64,000 bases of DNA from Furcasterigmium furcatum (GCA_001599815.1 BCIA01000002.1:310001-374000), one strand, 5' to 3'. Shown: positions 22,091-33,028, numbered from the stretch's first letter. Translations and numbers: made by a program. Notes: a model not told the origin generated them from the sequence alone.

Positions 22091-22976
22091 GACAGGCGCC
22101 CCCGCCGCCGGCCACAACATCCTCAAGACGGGCTGTCTGTGCTGGCGGTCTGCTACAGAGCCCTGCCCCCTCGCGGCCATGTTTGGGTCGCCCTGCTTCC
22201 CGCATCAGACCAGCGACCTTACCACCCCGTCGGCGACTTGGTGGAGGGTGGGATGGAATGGCTATGCTCCTCCGCCAAGCTAGTTGGGGGACTAGATACT
22301 GGGCGGTTGATGATATACCCCTGAGTTACGACAAACACATTTCCACAAGCTCCAGGTGGGAGCTCAGCATAAGTGCAGACCAGCTAAACGGTAGGAAAAT
22401 TAAGAACAAGTTAAATCCGAGATCTTTTGGAAGACAATTTCCAGCTTTGCACCCCAATAAACTGGCTCAAAAGAGCAAGACTTCAGGTCAGATCAAGTCG
22501 GGTCGGGCTAAATATTTAAGAAATTCCTGGAAGAGCCACTGGATCATTTCGTGGACCGTTAAAATATAGCACGCTCATCCCGTGTTCACCAAAGGTGCTT
22601 TGTGGCATTTCGCTGGACTCTACATGTGACTCTGGTGAATAGGTGGTCAGGCCGTCAGGGGTCACTCTGAGTCGCCCCTGAGTCGCCCCTGACTCTGTTC
22701 TCACATGATCACCACCACAAGTTTGGGTCGCGGGACCAGGGACCACCGCGACTCACAAAATAATAGAGCAGGCAAAGGAAGTCCGTTTTTTCTTATTTTC
22801 TTCTTTCCTTCTAAGAAAAAAAACATATCCCCTTTTTGCCTTGCGTAAACTTCCTTGTCCGCTGTTGTCCATCTTGGATCCTCAGGCTTCCGTTCAATCT
22901 TTCAACTCCCAGATCCCTCAGCACTCAGCATCAATCAGTCGCAGTATTTTAAATCCACCACCGCGCGCTGGCGGCA
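22091..22976. other. Non-coding, AT-richer stretch with short tandem repeat
   Basis: From 22330 to 22600 the sequence becomes AT-rich with no gene-like frame and resembles an old repeat. The last 200 bases (T-rich, TTTCTTATTTTCTTC-type) are probably the promoter and 5' UTR of the Arg-rich protein gene. Confidence 0.4.
22668..22689 (+). repeat. Two tandem 11-bp units TGAGTCGCCCC
   Basis: Two perfect copies followed by a broken third (TGACTC). Each unit contains an AP-1-like TGAGTC core. It lies about 290 bp upstream of the next start codon. Confidence 0.6.
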
Positions 22977-23930
22977 ATGGACAAGATTTCTGCCCTCTTG
23001 CGAGGGCTGAGCTCCAACAACAGCGACCAGTCTGCGGAGAGGAGCAGACACCGGAGCACCGATCGAGGCACCTCTCGAGCCCGCGACAAGAACAAAGAGG
23101 TCGAGGCTTTACTGGGCATGCTGGCTTCGGGGCTGATGAGCTATGCTTTGCGACAATACGCCAAGTCGCGCCATAACGACAAGCGCAAGAAAGGGGGCGG
23201 CCCGGATATCGACTTTGTCATGCTGGAGCAGATCGGCCAGAAGATCCTCGAGAAGCTCATCAAGGCGATATCCGAACACTCCAGAAAGAGCCTCAAGGAT
23301 AAGGATAAGCGCAGCCCAAAGACCGACGCGGAAAAGCCGAGGAGCAAGGGACGGCATGAGGAGGAAGCACGAGACCGTCGCCAGCGCCACCACGACAGAA
23401 ACCGAGATTACAGCGATTCCGAATCGGAGGAACACCGCAGGCGCCGTAGAAGACGCCGACAACGCGATAAGGAAGAACAAGAATACAAGTCCAAGTCTCA
23501 CCGCAAAGCACCCCGGATCACGGTCACTTCGCCAACTGTTTCCTCTCCGTCCCAATCCCCAGACTCTCGACGAGGACGCAGACGTCAACGGAGAACAAGC
23601 GCCGTCAGACATGAGAAGTCACCGTCCTCGACTGCTCATCGAAAGTCAACCCATGAAGACAAAGAGCAGCAGCCCGCGACACAAGCTCCAACCGTGGAAC
23701 AGTTTCGGTCAAAATTGGAAGACCTTTCCGCGGCGCTCATTGAACTCAGCGCCCGATCTGGCGGCGGAGAGAAAGGAGACCATCATGCTGAATGCGAGTT
23801 CTACGACAAGTTTGTCGAGAAGGCTGGGCCGGTACAAGACACGATCGGAGTTGTGCTTGGGCAGATCCGGGAGCTGGAGAAGTCGGAGGAAGAGGAAAGA
23901 CGGCGGCATCGACGGAAGAGACGAGAGTGA
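22977..23930 (+). CDS. Highly charged Arg/Lys/Ser-rich protein, function unknown
   Basis: Single exon, 317 residues. A short ordered region (about residues 40-100: EVEALLGMLASGLMSYALRQ, then VMLEQIGQKILEKLIKAISE) looks like two amphipathic helices. Next is a disordered RS/RK-rich middle with SDSESEEHRRRRRRRR and Ser-Pro repeats. The C-terminal helix is RSKLEDLSAALIELSAR and the tail is EEEERRRHRRKRRE. The central basic run is a strong nuclear localisation candidate. Many S-P and S-E sites suggest phosphorylation. I do not recognise it. It converges on the next gene with only 76 bp between stop codons. Confidence 0.75.
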   Translation: MDKISALLRGLSSNNSDQSAERSRHRSTDRGTSRARDKNKEVEALLGMLASGLMSYALRQYAKSRHNDKRKKGGGPDIDFVMLEQIGQKILEKLIKAISEHSRKSLKDKDKRSPKTDAEKPRSKGRHEEEARDRRQRHHDRNRDYSDSESEEHRRRRRRRRQRDKEEQEYKSKSHRKAPRITVTSPTVSSPSQSPDSRRGRRRQRRTSAVRHEKSPSSTAHRKSTHEDKEQQPATQAPTVEQFRSKLEDLSAALIELSARSGGGEKGDHHAECEFYDKFVEKAGPVQDTIGVVLGQIRELEKSEEEERRRHRRKRRE

Positions 23931-24006
23931 GGGAGACTGAGAGAGAGAACGGCGCCAACCGCGTGGGACCAACTGTATTCTAGATAATAGCCAAGAGCGT
24001 CTCCCC

Positions 24007-24774
24007 TCACACCCCTGGTATGATGTCCTGAGGCTGAGCCACGGGCCCCTGAACATAGTAATACCCATTATCTCCTCCCATCGATCCATCCACTCCTCCA
24101 CAACTATGTAGCCGATGCCGCTTGAATCGTGGCGACTTCTCCCCGCAACAGTTGTCGCAACATACACTGTCCCTTCTTCTACAACTGTGTTTCTTGCGCA
24201 TATATCCAAAGGGCGAAAGCCTTACCCGCTGCCTGGCTACTCCGACAACGACGGGGTCGGGTCGTGCGCAATCAGGACCGCCGAACAGCGGCGGTCCAAC
24301 ATCGGGGAGCAGTGGTGGCAACTGGGCATCGGCCCCTGCTTGCGGCGCGGCGTCGGGCTGCATGGGGGCGTCCGCGACCACCGCTGCTCTCGGGTTGGGA
24401 ATCCATTCAAACAGGTCCGCGGGAAGAAGTCCGTCGGGCTGTGCTCTGCATTTGTGCCCACGGCGTGGGTGTTTGCCGTGTCGCTGGCAACACTGACGGC
24501 GTCGTTTGTTTTTGGATTTGGAACGAGGTCCAGGCTCGTAGACATGGATATGCTTGTGCCCATTGACTTTGGTTGAGTGCTCTTTTGCCTTGTTGGAGCG
24601 CTGTCGTGAGTGGCAGTCTTGAGAGTCTGAGGCGACGATCCTCCGGATGAGATAGAAGACAACGACAAGGATAATGAGAGTGCCGACAGTCAGACCGACG
24701 GCCAAGCCCGCCTTGCGACCTTCCTCAGAGTTGCGTCGTTGGAGCACATGCGGTTTTCTCGTCAGGGGCGCCAT
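24007..24774 (-). CDS. Single-pass membrane protein with Cys-rich tail
   Basis: Single exon, 255 residues. A basic N-terminus (MAPLTRKPHVLQRRNSEEGR) is followed by one strong membrane helix (about residues 22-46, AVGLTVGTLIILVVVFYLIR) and a basic stretch. With positive charge on both sides, topology is uncertain. A Lys/Arg/His-rich segment follows, then a Pro/Ala-rich region and a cysteine cluster near the end (VCCDNCCGEKSPR). There is no signal peptide before the helix. I do not recognise the family. It is the first of several single-pass proteins between 24 and 37 kb. Confidence 0.68.
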   Translation of the reverse strand: MAPLTRKPHVLQRRNSEEGRKAGLAVGLTVGTLIILVVVFYLIRRIVASDSQDCHSRQRSNKAKEHSTKVNGHKHIHVYEPGPRSKSKNKRRRQCCQRHGKHPRRGHKCRAQPDGLLPADLFEWIPNPRAAVVADAPMQPDAAPQAGADAQLPPLLPDVGPPLFGGPDCARPDPVVVGVARQRVRLSPFGYMRKKHSCRRRDSVCCDNCCGEKSPRFKRHRLHSCGGVDGSMGGDNGYYYVQGPVAQPQDIIPGV

Positions 24775-25207
24775 CTTGAGATGAATATTGTCGGCGGACC
24801 ATATTGGGCCGAGGTCGCGATGAGTCCAAGAGTTTCGTGAGTCTGCCCGACACTTTTATGGCAAGTTTTCACTCTGATTCCAGGCACTGCTAAGCGATCA
24901 AATCTTTTCACGTCGTTTTAGATGAGTCAAGCAAAAGGCCCAGACCCAAGCATCGCTGCTTGCCAGCCGCAAGCAGTTTTGGATTTGGTCAGGATAGCAA
25001 ACCGCAGGGCTCACTCGCAAACTTCGCCGTCACGCTGAAACAGAGCGGACAAAACCATGGCAAGCACATCCAGAAACATGCGTAGTAGATTACGTGGCGA
25101 TGAAGCTGCATCGGCAGCACAAGGGCCCCAAGGTTCGCGGGTGCGGGCAAACATGATATGGCGCCGCACCCTGAGGCGACTTTGTTGCAAACCGTGATAC
25201 AACCCTA
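24775..25207. other. Intergenic, no supported gene
   Basis: Promoter of the single-pass protein on one side and 3' UTR of permease 2 on the other. Nothing else recognised. Confidence 0.45.
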
Positions 25208-26740
25208 CTAATACGCGTATCTGTATGCCGGGTTATGCTCTCCCAGCTCCTCGATCTGCTCCTGGTCCATGCCCGCCACGCGGCTGTCCTCCTCTCCCCT
25301 CTCACGCCGGCGGTTGACACGGCGGAAGTACAGTCCCATCAACCCGAATATAGTAGCGCCCATGACAATCATGCCCATGGAAACGCCGTGTCCGACCAGG
25401 TACCGCGGCCCGGTGGCCGAACTGAACAACTGTGATCATGCGGCGTCAGCAGTTGCCATGGACGACCGTCTCTGTCAGGGGGGAAAACTTACGAAAGGTG
25501 CCGCAATGCCGGCCGAGTTGCCGATGGTGGTCTGGATGCCCGTCGCGACCGTCCTCTTGCCGTACCGGGGATTGTTCGTCGGGAGCCACGCGAGCGGGAT
25601 GCCCACGATGACATACAAACCCATCCCGACGACGCAGCACCCGAAGTACTTGACGCCCCCGGGCGCGGGGCTGATGAGGATGGCGTACCCAGCCGCGGCA
25701 ATGAGCCCGAAGATAACAATCCAGATCGTCCGGCGCTGGTAGCGGTCGGAGAGCCAGGCGACACCCAGGTAGAAGATGGCGCCCAGGGTGTAACAGGGCA
25801 CCGTCAGGGCCTGGATCTCGGCCGACGACCACTGCCCGAGGCTCCTGATGATGGTCGGGAGGAAGGTCGAGTACCCGTACAGGATGTTGTTGACGCCGAA
25901 CTGGCCGACGGCGAACGCCCAGATCTTCCAGTCGCGGAACGCGGCCTTGACGTCCTCCTTGTGCATCTGCGCCGAGGATTTCGTGTGCCCCGTCTGGCTC
26001 TGGAAGCGGCGGACGGCGAGCGCGCGCTCCTCGACGGTCAGGTAGTGCGCCGACTGGGGGTCGTTGGCCAGCCAGAAGCGCACGGCGACGCCCAGGGCCA
26101 CGGTCGGGATGCCCTCGAGCATGAAGATCCAGCGCCAGCCCTTCAGGCCGCCGACGCCGTCCATGAAGCCGATGGCGTAGGCCAGGAGGCCGCCCACCGA
26201 GCCGGCGATCGCCGACGAGATGAACATGTAGCCGATTCGGAGGGCCAGCTCCTTCTTGGTGTAGAACAGCGTCAGGTACACAGTCAGGCCGGGGAACAGG
26301 CCGCCCTCGAGGGCGCCCAGGACCAGGCGGCAGACCACCAGGCCCTTGAAGTCCTGCACGATCCCGGTCAGGGTGGCGACGATGCCGAAGCCGGTGGTGA
26401 TGAAGGCGAGCCAGCGCGCGGGGCCGAACTTTTTCAGGACGATGTTGGACGGCACCTCGGTGGTGATGTAGGTGGCGAACAGGATGGAGACGGCGATCTG
26501 GTACTGGTCTCCCGTGAGGCCGAGATCTTCCTCCATGCCGTAGAGCCTCGCGTTGCCGATGTTGACGCGGTCGATGAAACTGAAGAGGTACAGCAGCATC
26601 ACGGGCGGGATGATCCAGAAATCCAGCTTGCGGAGGAGCTGTCTTTCGGCGATGGTGTCGACCTGGACTTCGGGGAGGTCTCGGGCGGCTTCTTCCATCT
26701 CGAGAGAGGTGGTGCCCTCCTTGATCACCTCGGGGTCCAT
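25208..26740 (-). CDS. MFS permease, ACS family, no. 2
   Basis: Two exons (26740-25493, 25429-25208) give 489 residues; the 63-bp intron lies before the last helix in phase 0. The N-terminus begins MDPEV, like permease 1. Helix 1 carries LLYLFSFIDRVNIGNARLYG, the ACS-family signature, and loop 4-5 has GLFPGLTVYLTLFYTKKELA. The central loop has the usual charged segment (YLTVEERALAVRRF). Twelve membrane helices are present and the tail ends NPAYRYAY. The long in-frame extension upstream of the chosen ATG lacks homology and is probably leader. Such carriers import organic anions or vitamins. It is divergent from a cyclase-family hydrolase, which suggests a shared substrate pathway. Confidence 0.93.
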
Positions 26741-27779
26741 GACTGGCGTGTTCACGGGTGATAGAGAGTGAAGATGCCTTGGTATCGGGTCGTAAGAGAA
26801 GCAGGGAGGTGAAGAGAATGCCAGACTTCGAATAACAGTACCTCGATATCTGGAGGGCCCCCGACTCAAATACTACTCGGTGGCTTGATAGAGATACGGG
26901 GTAAACACCATGCAACGTAGTCTCCGCAGACTGATGATGCGGGTTGTGCGGAGGCCCATCTTCTCTTCCCCAGGCTGAAAATCAGCCCTGGGAGGGAGTC
27001 CGAGATGCTCGGAGAACTTGACTCGGCTACGAGGCCTCGGAGTGTTGTCTCGGTGTCGTCGGAAAATCTTGGCGGGGTTAGATTCAGGAGAATGTAGTCT
27101 GGTCGCCCACTCAGACCGGCATCACGTTGCCAGCGCGAGTCAGTTTCCTCAGGGGCGCCGCCCGGGCTCGGAACGATTACGTCGACCAGACTTCAGACTA
27201 AGCCTCAGCTCATTGAGATTACCTCTCTCTCGACCTCAAAAAATCGAGATGGCTTCTTTCTCAACCAGGAGCAATTCTAACAGCTGCCTAATCGACTTCG
27301 AGCACCTCTGAAGGCGGCCTATCTGGACGGTAATACCACCAGACCGGCCATGTATTCTGCGACCCTCGTGTCAGGGTCAAAGTCCTTTGTTCAGGCTAGC
27401 GAAAACGCTTTCATTGGATCCTTGAGGAAAAAATACTTATGATCAGGGCCGGGGCCCCGCATGGCTGGGAGGACTTCAGACGGTGAGTATAAGTGGTGAA
27501 TCTCCACGGAGTATTAGGGGATGGATCATGGGGCGCCTCACGCGGAAATAGGGGGAGCTCCCCCGACAACCATTTCCGAGGCTGACGAGCCGCATGATCC
27601 GGGAATGACGACAGAGCCATCCTCTCCCCAGATTCACTAATAACATCATCCCCCATGTCGAGTAATATAACTCGGAAGGGCCTTGACAAAGGAACTAAGT
27701 AAGCCAATCGTGTCTAGAATCCAGAGACCGAGTCAGTCACTATACAGCACCAAGTACCTCCTATCTGATCCCAACAACC
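26741..27779. promoter_or_regulatory. Divergent promoter of permease 2 and cyclase-family gene
   Basis: 1039 bp with no credible gene. The notable feature is a cluster of CTCGG motifs 259-313 bp upstream of the permease start. Confidence 0.5.
26999..27053. promoter_or_regulatory. Phased CTCGG array with perfect inverted repeat
   Basis: TCCGAG-ATG-CTCGGA (26999-27013) is a perfect inverted repeat, CCG-N7-CGG. CTCGG then recurs starting at 27008, 27022, 27036 and 27049, that is every 13-14 bp. CGG triplets with such symmetry are bound by Zn2Cys6 regulators; occupancy here is inference. Confidence 0.45.
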
Positions 27780-28991
27780 ATGCCTCCGACCTCTAGTATT
27801 CCCCTAAATGAGAACGGAATCCCTCCCTTTGAAAATCTCCCCCTGAGACAAGGAGACCCCATCTTTTCAGCCTGGGGCCTCTACGGCGAGAATGACGAAC
27901 TGGGCACCCTCAACAGACTGACTGATGAGCGGGTGGCAGCCGCCGCCCGAGCCGAGATAAAGAAAGGTACCAGGTGTGTACTATGAGCCACGGTCAAATT
28001 TATCCCTTCACAGAGAGTCTAACCAGAGGCCGCCAGGATTTCCATGAACTGGCCCCTGACGGCACAGGGCAAGACGGCCTTCTACAACAGGAAGACATTC
28101 CACCACGATCTCTGGAAGCAGCCGAACCGCATCGTCAACGACGATGTCTGGACCTTCAACAGCCAGTGCTCCTCTCAGTGGGACGGCCTGCGGCACTTTG
28201 GATACCAGAAGGAGGAGGTCTTCTATAACGGCGTCACTCTTGATCAGATCCACGGCACCGCGGCCGACGGCACCAAGTCGTCGGTCATTGGAATCCAGGG
28301 TAAGCTCGTTTTGTCGCTATGCATTCCACTTTGATGAATAACCACTAAATGTCATGATATCGCTCAGCCTGGCAAGAAAAGGGCATCGTAGGCCGCGGCA
28401 TCCTCATCGACTACCACTCCTGGCGCCTCGCCCAAGGTCACCGACCCGACTACGACGCCTTCCAGAGCCACCCCATAAGCCTCGCCGAGCTCAAAGCCTG
28501 CCTCGCCGCGCAGGGCACCGAGGTCCGCTTCGGCGACATTCTCCTCGTCCGCAGCGGGTTCATGGCCGCCCACGCGGCCAGGTCCGACGCCGAGCTCGCC
28601 GCCCTCCAGCAGACGTACCCGAAGCACACCTTCGGCGGCGTCGACCAGGGCGAGGACGTCCTCCGCTGGGTCTGGGAGAACTTCTCCGCCGTGGCCGGCG
28701 ACCAGCCCGCCTTCGAGTGCTGGCCCACGCGCCTCGACTACGCCATGCACGAGGTCTTCCTGGCGGGTTGGGGGATGCCCATTGGCGAGTTCTTCGACCT
28801 CGAGGCCCTGGCGGAGCACTGCAAAAAGGAGGGAAGGTACAGCTTCTTCGTGTCGAGCGAGGTCTGCAACGTGCCGGGCGCGGTTGCGAGGTATGCATGA
28901 CCCCCTATCTGGATCGAGCACATTGCTCCATATGTGGTTGAACAAGGCTGACAGAGTGACAAGCCCGCCGAATATCTTGGCCATCTTCTAG
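27780..28991 (+). CDS. Cyclase-family (kynurenine-formamidase-like) hydrolase
   Basis: Four exons (27780-27973, 28037-28299, 28368-28890, 28955-28991) give 338 residues. The tiny last exon encodes RVTSPPNILAIF, with the SPPN..AI ending usual in fungal members. Conserved features of the fungal cyclase family (PF04199 type): WGLYGENDELGTLNRLT, GTRISMNWPL, the putative metal-site region SSQWDGLRHFGYQ, GRGILIDYHSW, FGDILLVRSGF and the C-terminal LDYAMHEVFLAGWGMPIGE. Family members are metal-dependent hydrolases of amides or lactones (formylkynurenine, isatin and related compounds). The fungal branch has few characterised substrates. No signal peptide. It is divergent from permease 2, like the lactonase and permease 1 pair 9 kb away. 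Confidence 0.9.
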
Positions 28992-29185
28992 CGATGCCAC
29001 GAGAAGGGGTGAGCTGAGCTCGGAAAGAGTCGCCGAGTCTATGAATTTGTTAGGTCACCGGAGTGATATATAATCATCCATAGATATATACTAGCAGACC
29101 AACAACGACACCCATAAACACACGAATTCTTGCTTGCTGATAGAGTTATGCCTCTCTGACTTCTATTATTCAAGCTTGCCAAATT

Positions 29186-30818
29186 TCAGACCCTACTGTC
29201 TGCCGGTGGTCGGGTATCGGGCCAAGGACTCCCGCTCAGTTCGGCCGGCGGGCTTTGCCCTGGTTGTTGTTGCGGGCTCACCGTCGTGCCCTGGAGTTCC
29301 GCGCTCGTGAATACCGGGCCAGTGCCTGAAGTATCGCCAACCTCCCAAACCGGCACCGGCTTTGCGGTCCCGTCGAGTTCTGGCTTGGTATAATTCTCGG
29401 GCGTCTCCACGCCGACAGCACCGGCAGCACCCACGGCGGCTGTTCTCCGCCGGCGAACAAACCAGAATGTGGCCCCGATGATGATGGCGACACCGAGCAC
29501 AGCGCCTATGACAGCCCCGGCTATAGTTCCAGGCGACATGGTGCTCCCCCCTTCGCCATCACCACCATCATCACTATTGTCGCTTCCCCCCGTCTGCTGT
29601 GCTCCACCCGGCCCCGAGCGTTCGCCGTGGGTTGCCGTCGGGTATGATTCCGTGGCGGTGTCGGTGATGTCGACGACGACCTTTCCCTCGGCAGCGCTGC
29701 AGTAATAGTTGAGCACATCGACGGCCGAATACACCGGTTCCTTGTCTGAATAGCCGCAGTTCACTGCTACCCGCCCCGTCATCCTCTCGTAGACCGAGTG
29801 CAGCATGTTCTCCTTTATGCATACACAGGAAGCGATGGCTTGCGGGCCACGGGCGCAGTCCCAGGAGGTTTGCTGTGCGAGGGGGAGGTTAGCCTGGCTC
29901 CTTCGCTGGGGAGGGAGTGGAATATGTCGTTAGGGAGCTCACGTCAAGCACCGCGCTCGAGACGGCGCTTTGGGCACACTTGGGGAGAGATAAGTATTGG
30001 GAGAGGGCGGTGACGTGATAAGTCACTGCAACAGGTAAGCTTCTCTCGCCGTCCTAACGAGGTGCACATCAAGGTGCTGTGCTTTACGTACTGTCGCCTG
30101 GCGCATTATCCAAGGGCGCAAAGGTCGTAGTCCCGTTGGTCATGGCGCAGTACTCCGAGTACAGCTCCGCGGCTCGTGCAACGTCTTCTCTGTTGTTGCA
30201 TCGATCGAGGATCCTGCTCGACAAGTCCGACTGGACCAGCTTGACGACATCGGGTTTACTGCACACGCACGGGGCATACAGACTGGCGCTCCTGGGACAA
30301 TGTGTAGAACCCTGCAATCCGTCAGCAGAGACCTCTCTTACCCGTTGCGACGAGGCGAGGTACTGAACTGAATACAAGACCGCCCACGACAGGCCATTAG
30401 ATGCACACGGCGCCAGGAAGGCCATCTTTTCAAGGTCGGTGATGTACTGCGTGACGCGATTTGTCGTCGGGGTCGAAAAGGTGATCGTCTCGCCGGGACT
30501 GCAGTACTTCTCCAGCACGCGCGACGCGCTCGACTGATCGGCCGCGGCGTCCTCGCCGCACCTGCTGCTGACGGCTGAGGAAACATTCTGGACGACCTGG
30601 CTCAGGACCTCGCTCTGCGAGCAGATGCACGATTGCAGCTCGGGCGCGGCAGTGCCGCAGGCGAGCTCAGTCGACTGCCTCACGCTCGCGACATGGAGGG
30701 AGACGGCGGCAGAGGCGCACGGGGCGAGGTGGTCGAAGATGGAGAGATCGGTGACATGCTGCGTGACCTGGGCGCGGGCGAGGCCGCAGAATATCGCGAC
30801 AAGGGCGACAGTACGCAT
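29186..30818 (-). CDS. Membrane protein with three six-cysteine ectodomain modules
   Basis: Three exons (30818-30092, 30025-29943, 29872-29186) give 498 residues. Residues 1-17 (MRTVALVAIFCGLARAQ) are a signal peptide. The ectodomain has three copies of a module starting VT.HVTDLS or similar, with six cysteines in the order C..C..CxC..C..YC: copy 1 around ELQSCICSQSEVL, copy 2 around LYAPCVCSKPDVV, copy 3 around AIASCVCIKENML. Each ends near YC (VLEKYC, LYSEYC, VLNYYC). A Ser/Gly-rich acidic stalk, one membrane helix (AGAVIGAVLGVAIIIGATFW) with RRRR stop-transfer and a Pro/Gln-rich cytosolic tail follow. The layout is that of a type I surface sensor or adhesion protein. The module is CFEM-like in spirit but has six cysteines, not eight. 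Copy 2 contains a 30-nt intron-like segment (see 30312-30341). Confidence 0.82.
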
Positions 30819-31536
30819 CGTGGTTTTTGCAAAGGGGGGCCACACGGGCGGAACAATCAATGCATGATTCTCGTAGGAGTTGAGGACCAAAGTCATGAAC
30901 GGGAGAGAAGTTGACCCCGACGCGCACCGCACACGAGAATGCGGAATCGGCCTTACCAAGCGTGCGGCCTCTACACAGTCGGACTAGCCGCCTCTGGTGC
31001 ATCCTCTGGAGCATGGTAGGTACCTATGTTGTACTGGGTGGCCTCAGAAAATGGAACGAAGTGTATGTATCAAGGACCTTCGAGGCGGCGTAATTGTCTC
31101 CGTGCTGACTTCAGGCGCACTCTACGTCTCTCAGAAGCGCTACGCTACTCGTGAAGTCGGAGTGGCAGAGCAACACCACAGCCAATGAGCTCGAAGCTTC
31201 TGGTCGAACTACTGCAGTAATCTTCCCCTTTCCAGACTCCAAACCAGGGTCCGCTTCTTGATCGACACGGGGATATCAAACTGGCGCCGAAAACCAGGCA
31301 GACCCCTATCCCTCCCGGTAGATAAGTCTCCAAGTCAGCCTTACCCAGTTCGTCAGTGTTGCCTCCGAGATCTGTTCCTTGCAATAATCGTCCTCACCTC
31401 CTCCATAAGGCTGGGCTGCCGACTAGTCTGGCACACGAACTAGTAGCTACATACCAAGCGCACTCCAACTACAATCCTCGGCTCTGAAGAGGGCTGAAGA
31501 GGAGCAACGACTATTGCACTTCACACCACACCGAAG
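30819..31536. other. Divergent promoter between two surface-protein genes
   Basis: 718 bp between the triple six-Cys gene and the CCP-motif membrane protein. No gene seen; several short frames only. Confidence 0.45.
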
Positions 31537-32401
31537 ATGAGGGTGCAAAAACTCATCGAGCCCGGACTTCTGTTGCTGTCGCTTGCTTGCGCAGCGGCCG
31601 CGAAGGAAGAGGAGCCAGTGTCCTTGGACACGATACGCATCAACACGGGTCCTCTGACGACAACGTTCACCCCTCCCGCGACGTGTCTGAAGGAGTTCAG
31701 AACCGACAGCCCGGACAGGTACTGGCCTAGTCTAGTCGTAGGCTGCGAGGGCCCTGGTGGTAATGAATGCTGCCCCGATGGCTGGGCCTCGAATCGCTAC
31801 TTCAGCCCCGGCGTGTGCCCGGCGGGCTACCAGGCCTGCACGCTCCCGACGACAACGCAGCGGGATGAAACGACAAATCTCTGCTGCCCATCGTATGTCT
31901 TCCCCATGGTGGCTCTCGGAGCGAGCCATCCCGACCCGCACCCTCGGGATACCGTTCTAATCTGCGCTTGCGTCTAGGAGCTTCGACTGCCCGAAAGGCG
32001 TCATGTACTATGAATGCCAGAGCCTTCTCAACACATACCGCACAGCCTCTTACACGGACAGGCATGGAACTCCCACCGTGGAGATTATGCGTGTCGTCTA
32101 CGCGACCCCGATTCAGATCAGATTCAAGGCGACCGACAGCTCCGTCGTCCCGATTCCCACCGCATCGCTGAACCTACCAAAAGCTCCGGTAGAGCTGAGC
32201 ACAGGAGCCAAGGCCGGCATCGGCGTCGGCGTGAGTGTTGCTGTCATCGGCCTCATCGCTCTGCTCTGTATTGGGGTGCCCAAGTGGAAGGCTCATCGGA
32301 GGCGGGCGCGGTTGGAGGCTTCGACGGCCCAGGACACGATGCTGCTGAGTGTGAATCCTGCCGATACCGAGGAAGCTCCACCGCCTTATGCGAAGAAGTA
32401 G
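31537..32401 (+). CDS. Cys-rich type I membrane protein (CCP motif)
   Basis: Two exons (31537-31892, 31978-32401) give 259 residues. The signal peptide is MRVQKLIEPGLLLLSLACAA. The ectodomain has two CCP motifs: GNECCPDGW, then VCPAGYQACTLP and NLCCPSSFDCPKGVMYYECQ. This pattern (CPxGY..C ... CCPsgF.C) recurs in a widespread Pezizomycotina family of small surface proteins with unknown ligands. One membrane helix follows (GIGVGVSVAVIGLIALLCIG), then a short basic and Pro-rich tail ending EEAPPPYAKK, which carries a PPPY motif of the kind bound by WW domains of Rsp5-type ubiquitin ligases. That would fit ubiquitin-dependent turnover, but it is inference. Confidence 0.85.
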
Positions 32402-33028
32402 TCGACGTGGGTAGCATCGGCCGCCTGCAATGTTTCCATGTCGCTTTGTCGAGCAGTCATATGACGCTACCAGTAATAGAGATGCCACGAGAAGGTGCAA
32501 GCCGAACTCTTTTTTTGGTACAGAGTCGCCGAGCCTATGAATTTACCAGGGGCACCAGGGAGTGATAGAAGGCATTGGTGGTAAGACAGAGAGATGAAGA
32601 TTCGTTTATGTTCTCCTAAATACCTTGCTCAAATTCGTCCCCTAAGGCTCAAACGCAACTTTCCATTTCTCCCCAAACGAGAAGACGAGAAGCATGATAT
32701 ATCCAAAAGTAACGACAGCAGAAGGTCCCCTCTCTTGTTCTGTTCCGCCACGTCGAAAATCTGACTTGAAAGAGAGAAAAAATGACATGAAGATAGGCAC
32801 CCGTTACTCCAGCAGTTCATTTTCGCTCGCCCAAAAGAAACGCAAAGCAGAAGAAGCCAAAGCTGTCACCCTCCGTAGTCGTACAAAATCACTCAGAGAA
32901 GTCCCCAGCGCCCAAAGGGCCTCAAAAGGCCATCATCCGCAAATGTTACAATGGTCGGAACCTGCACTCTAATCGCTGTCAGCTCGGACGACGCAGAAAT
33001 CACCAGGAGAAGCTTACAGCACGCCCCC
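32402..33028. other. Convergent spacer, no supported gene
   Basis: 3' regions of two convergent membrane-protein genes. It is AT-richer and contains no credible frame. Confidence 0.45.

Noticed and set aside
25446..26915. 489-codon reverse frame overlapping permease 2
   Set aside because: Out-of-frame reading of the permease gene; Arg/Pro/His-rich and without membrane helices.
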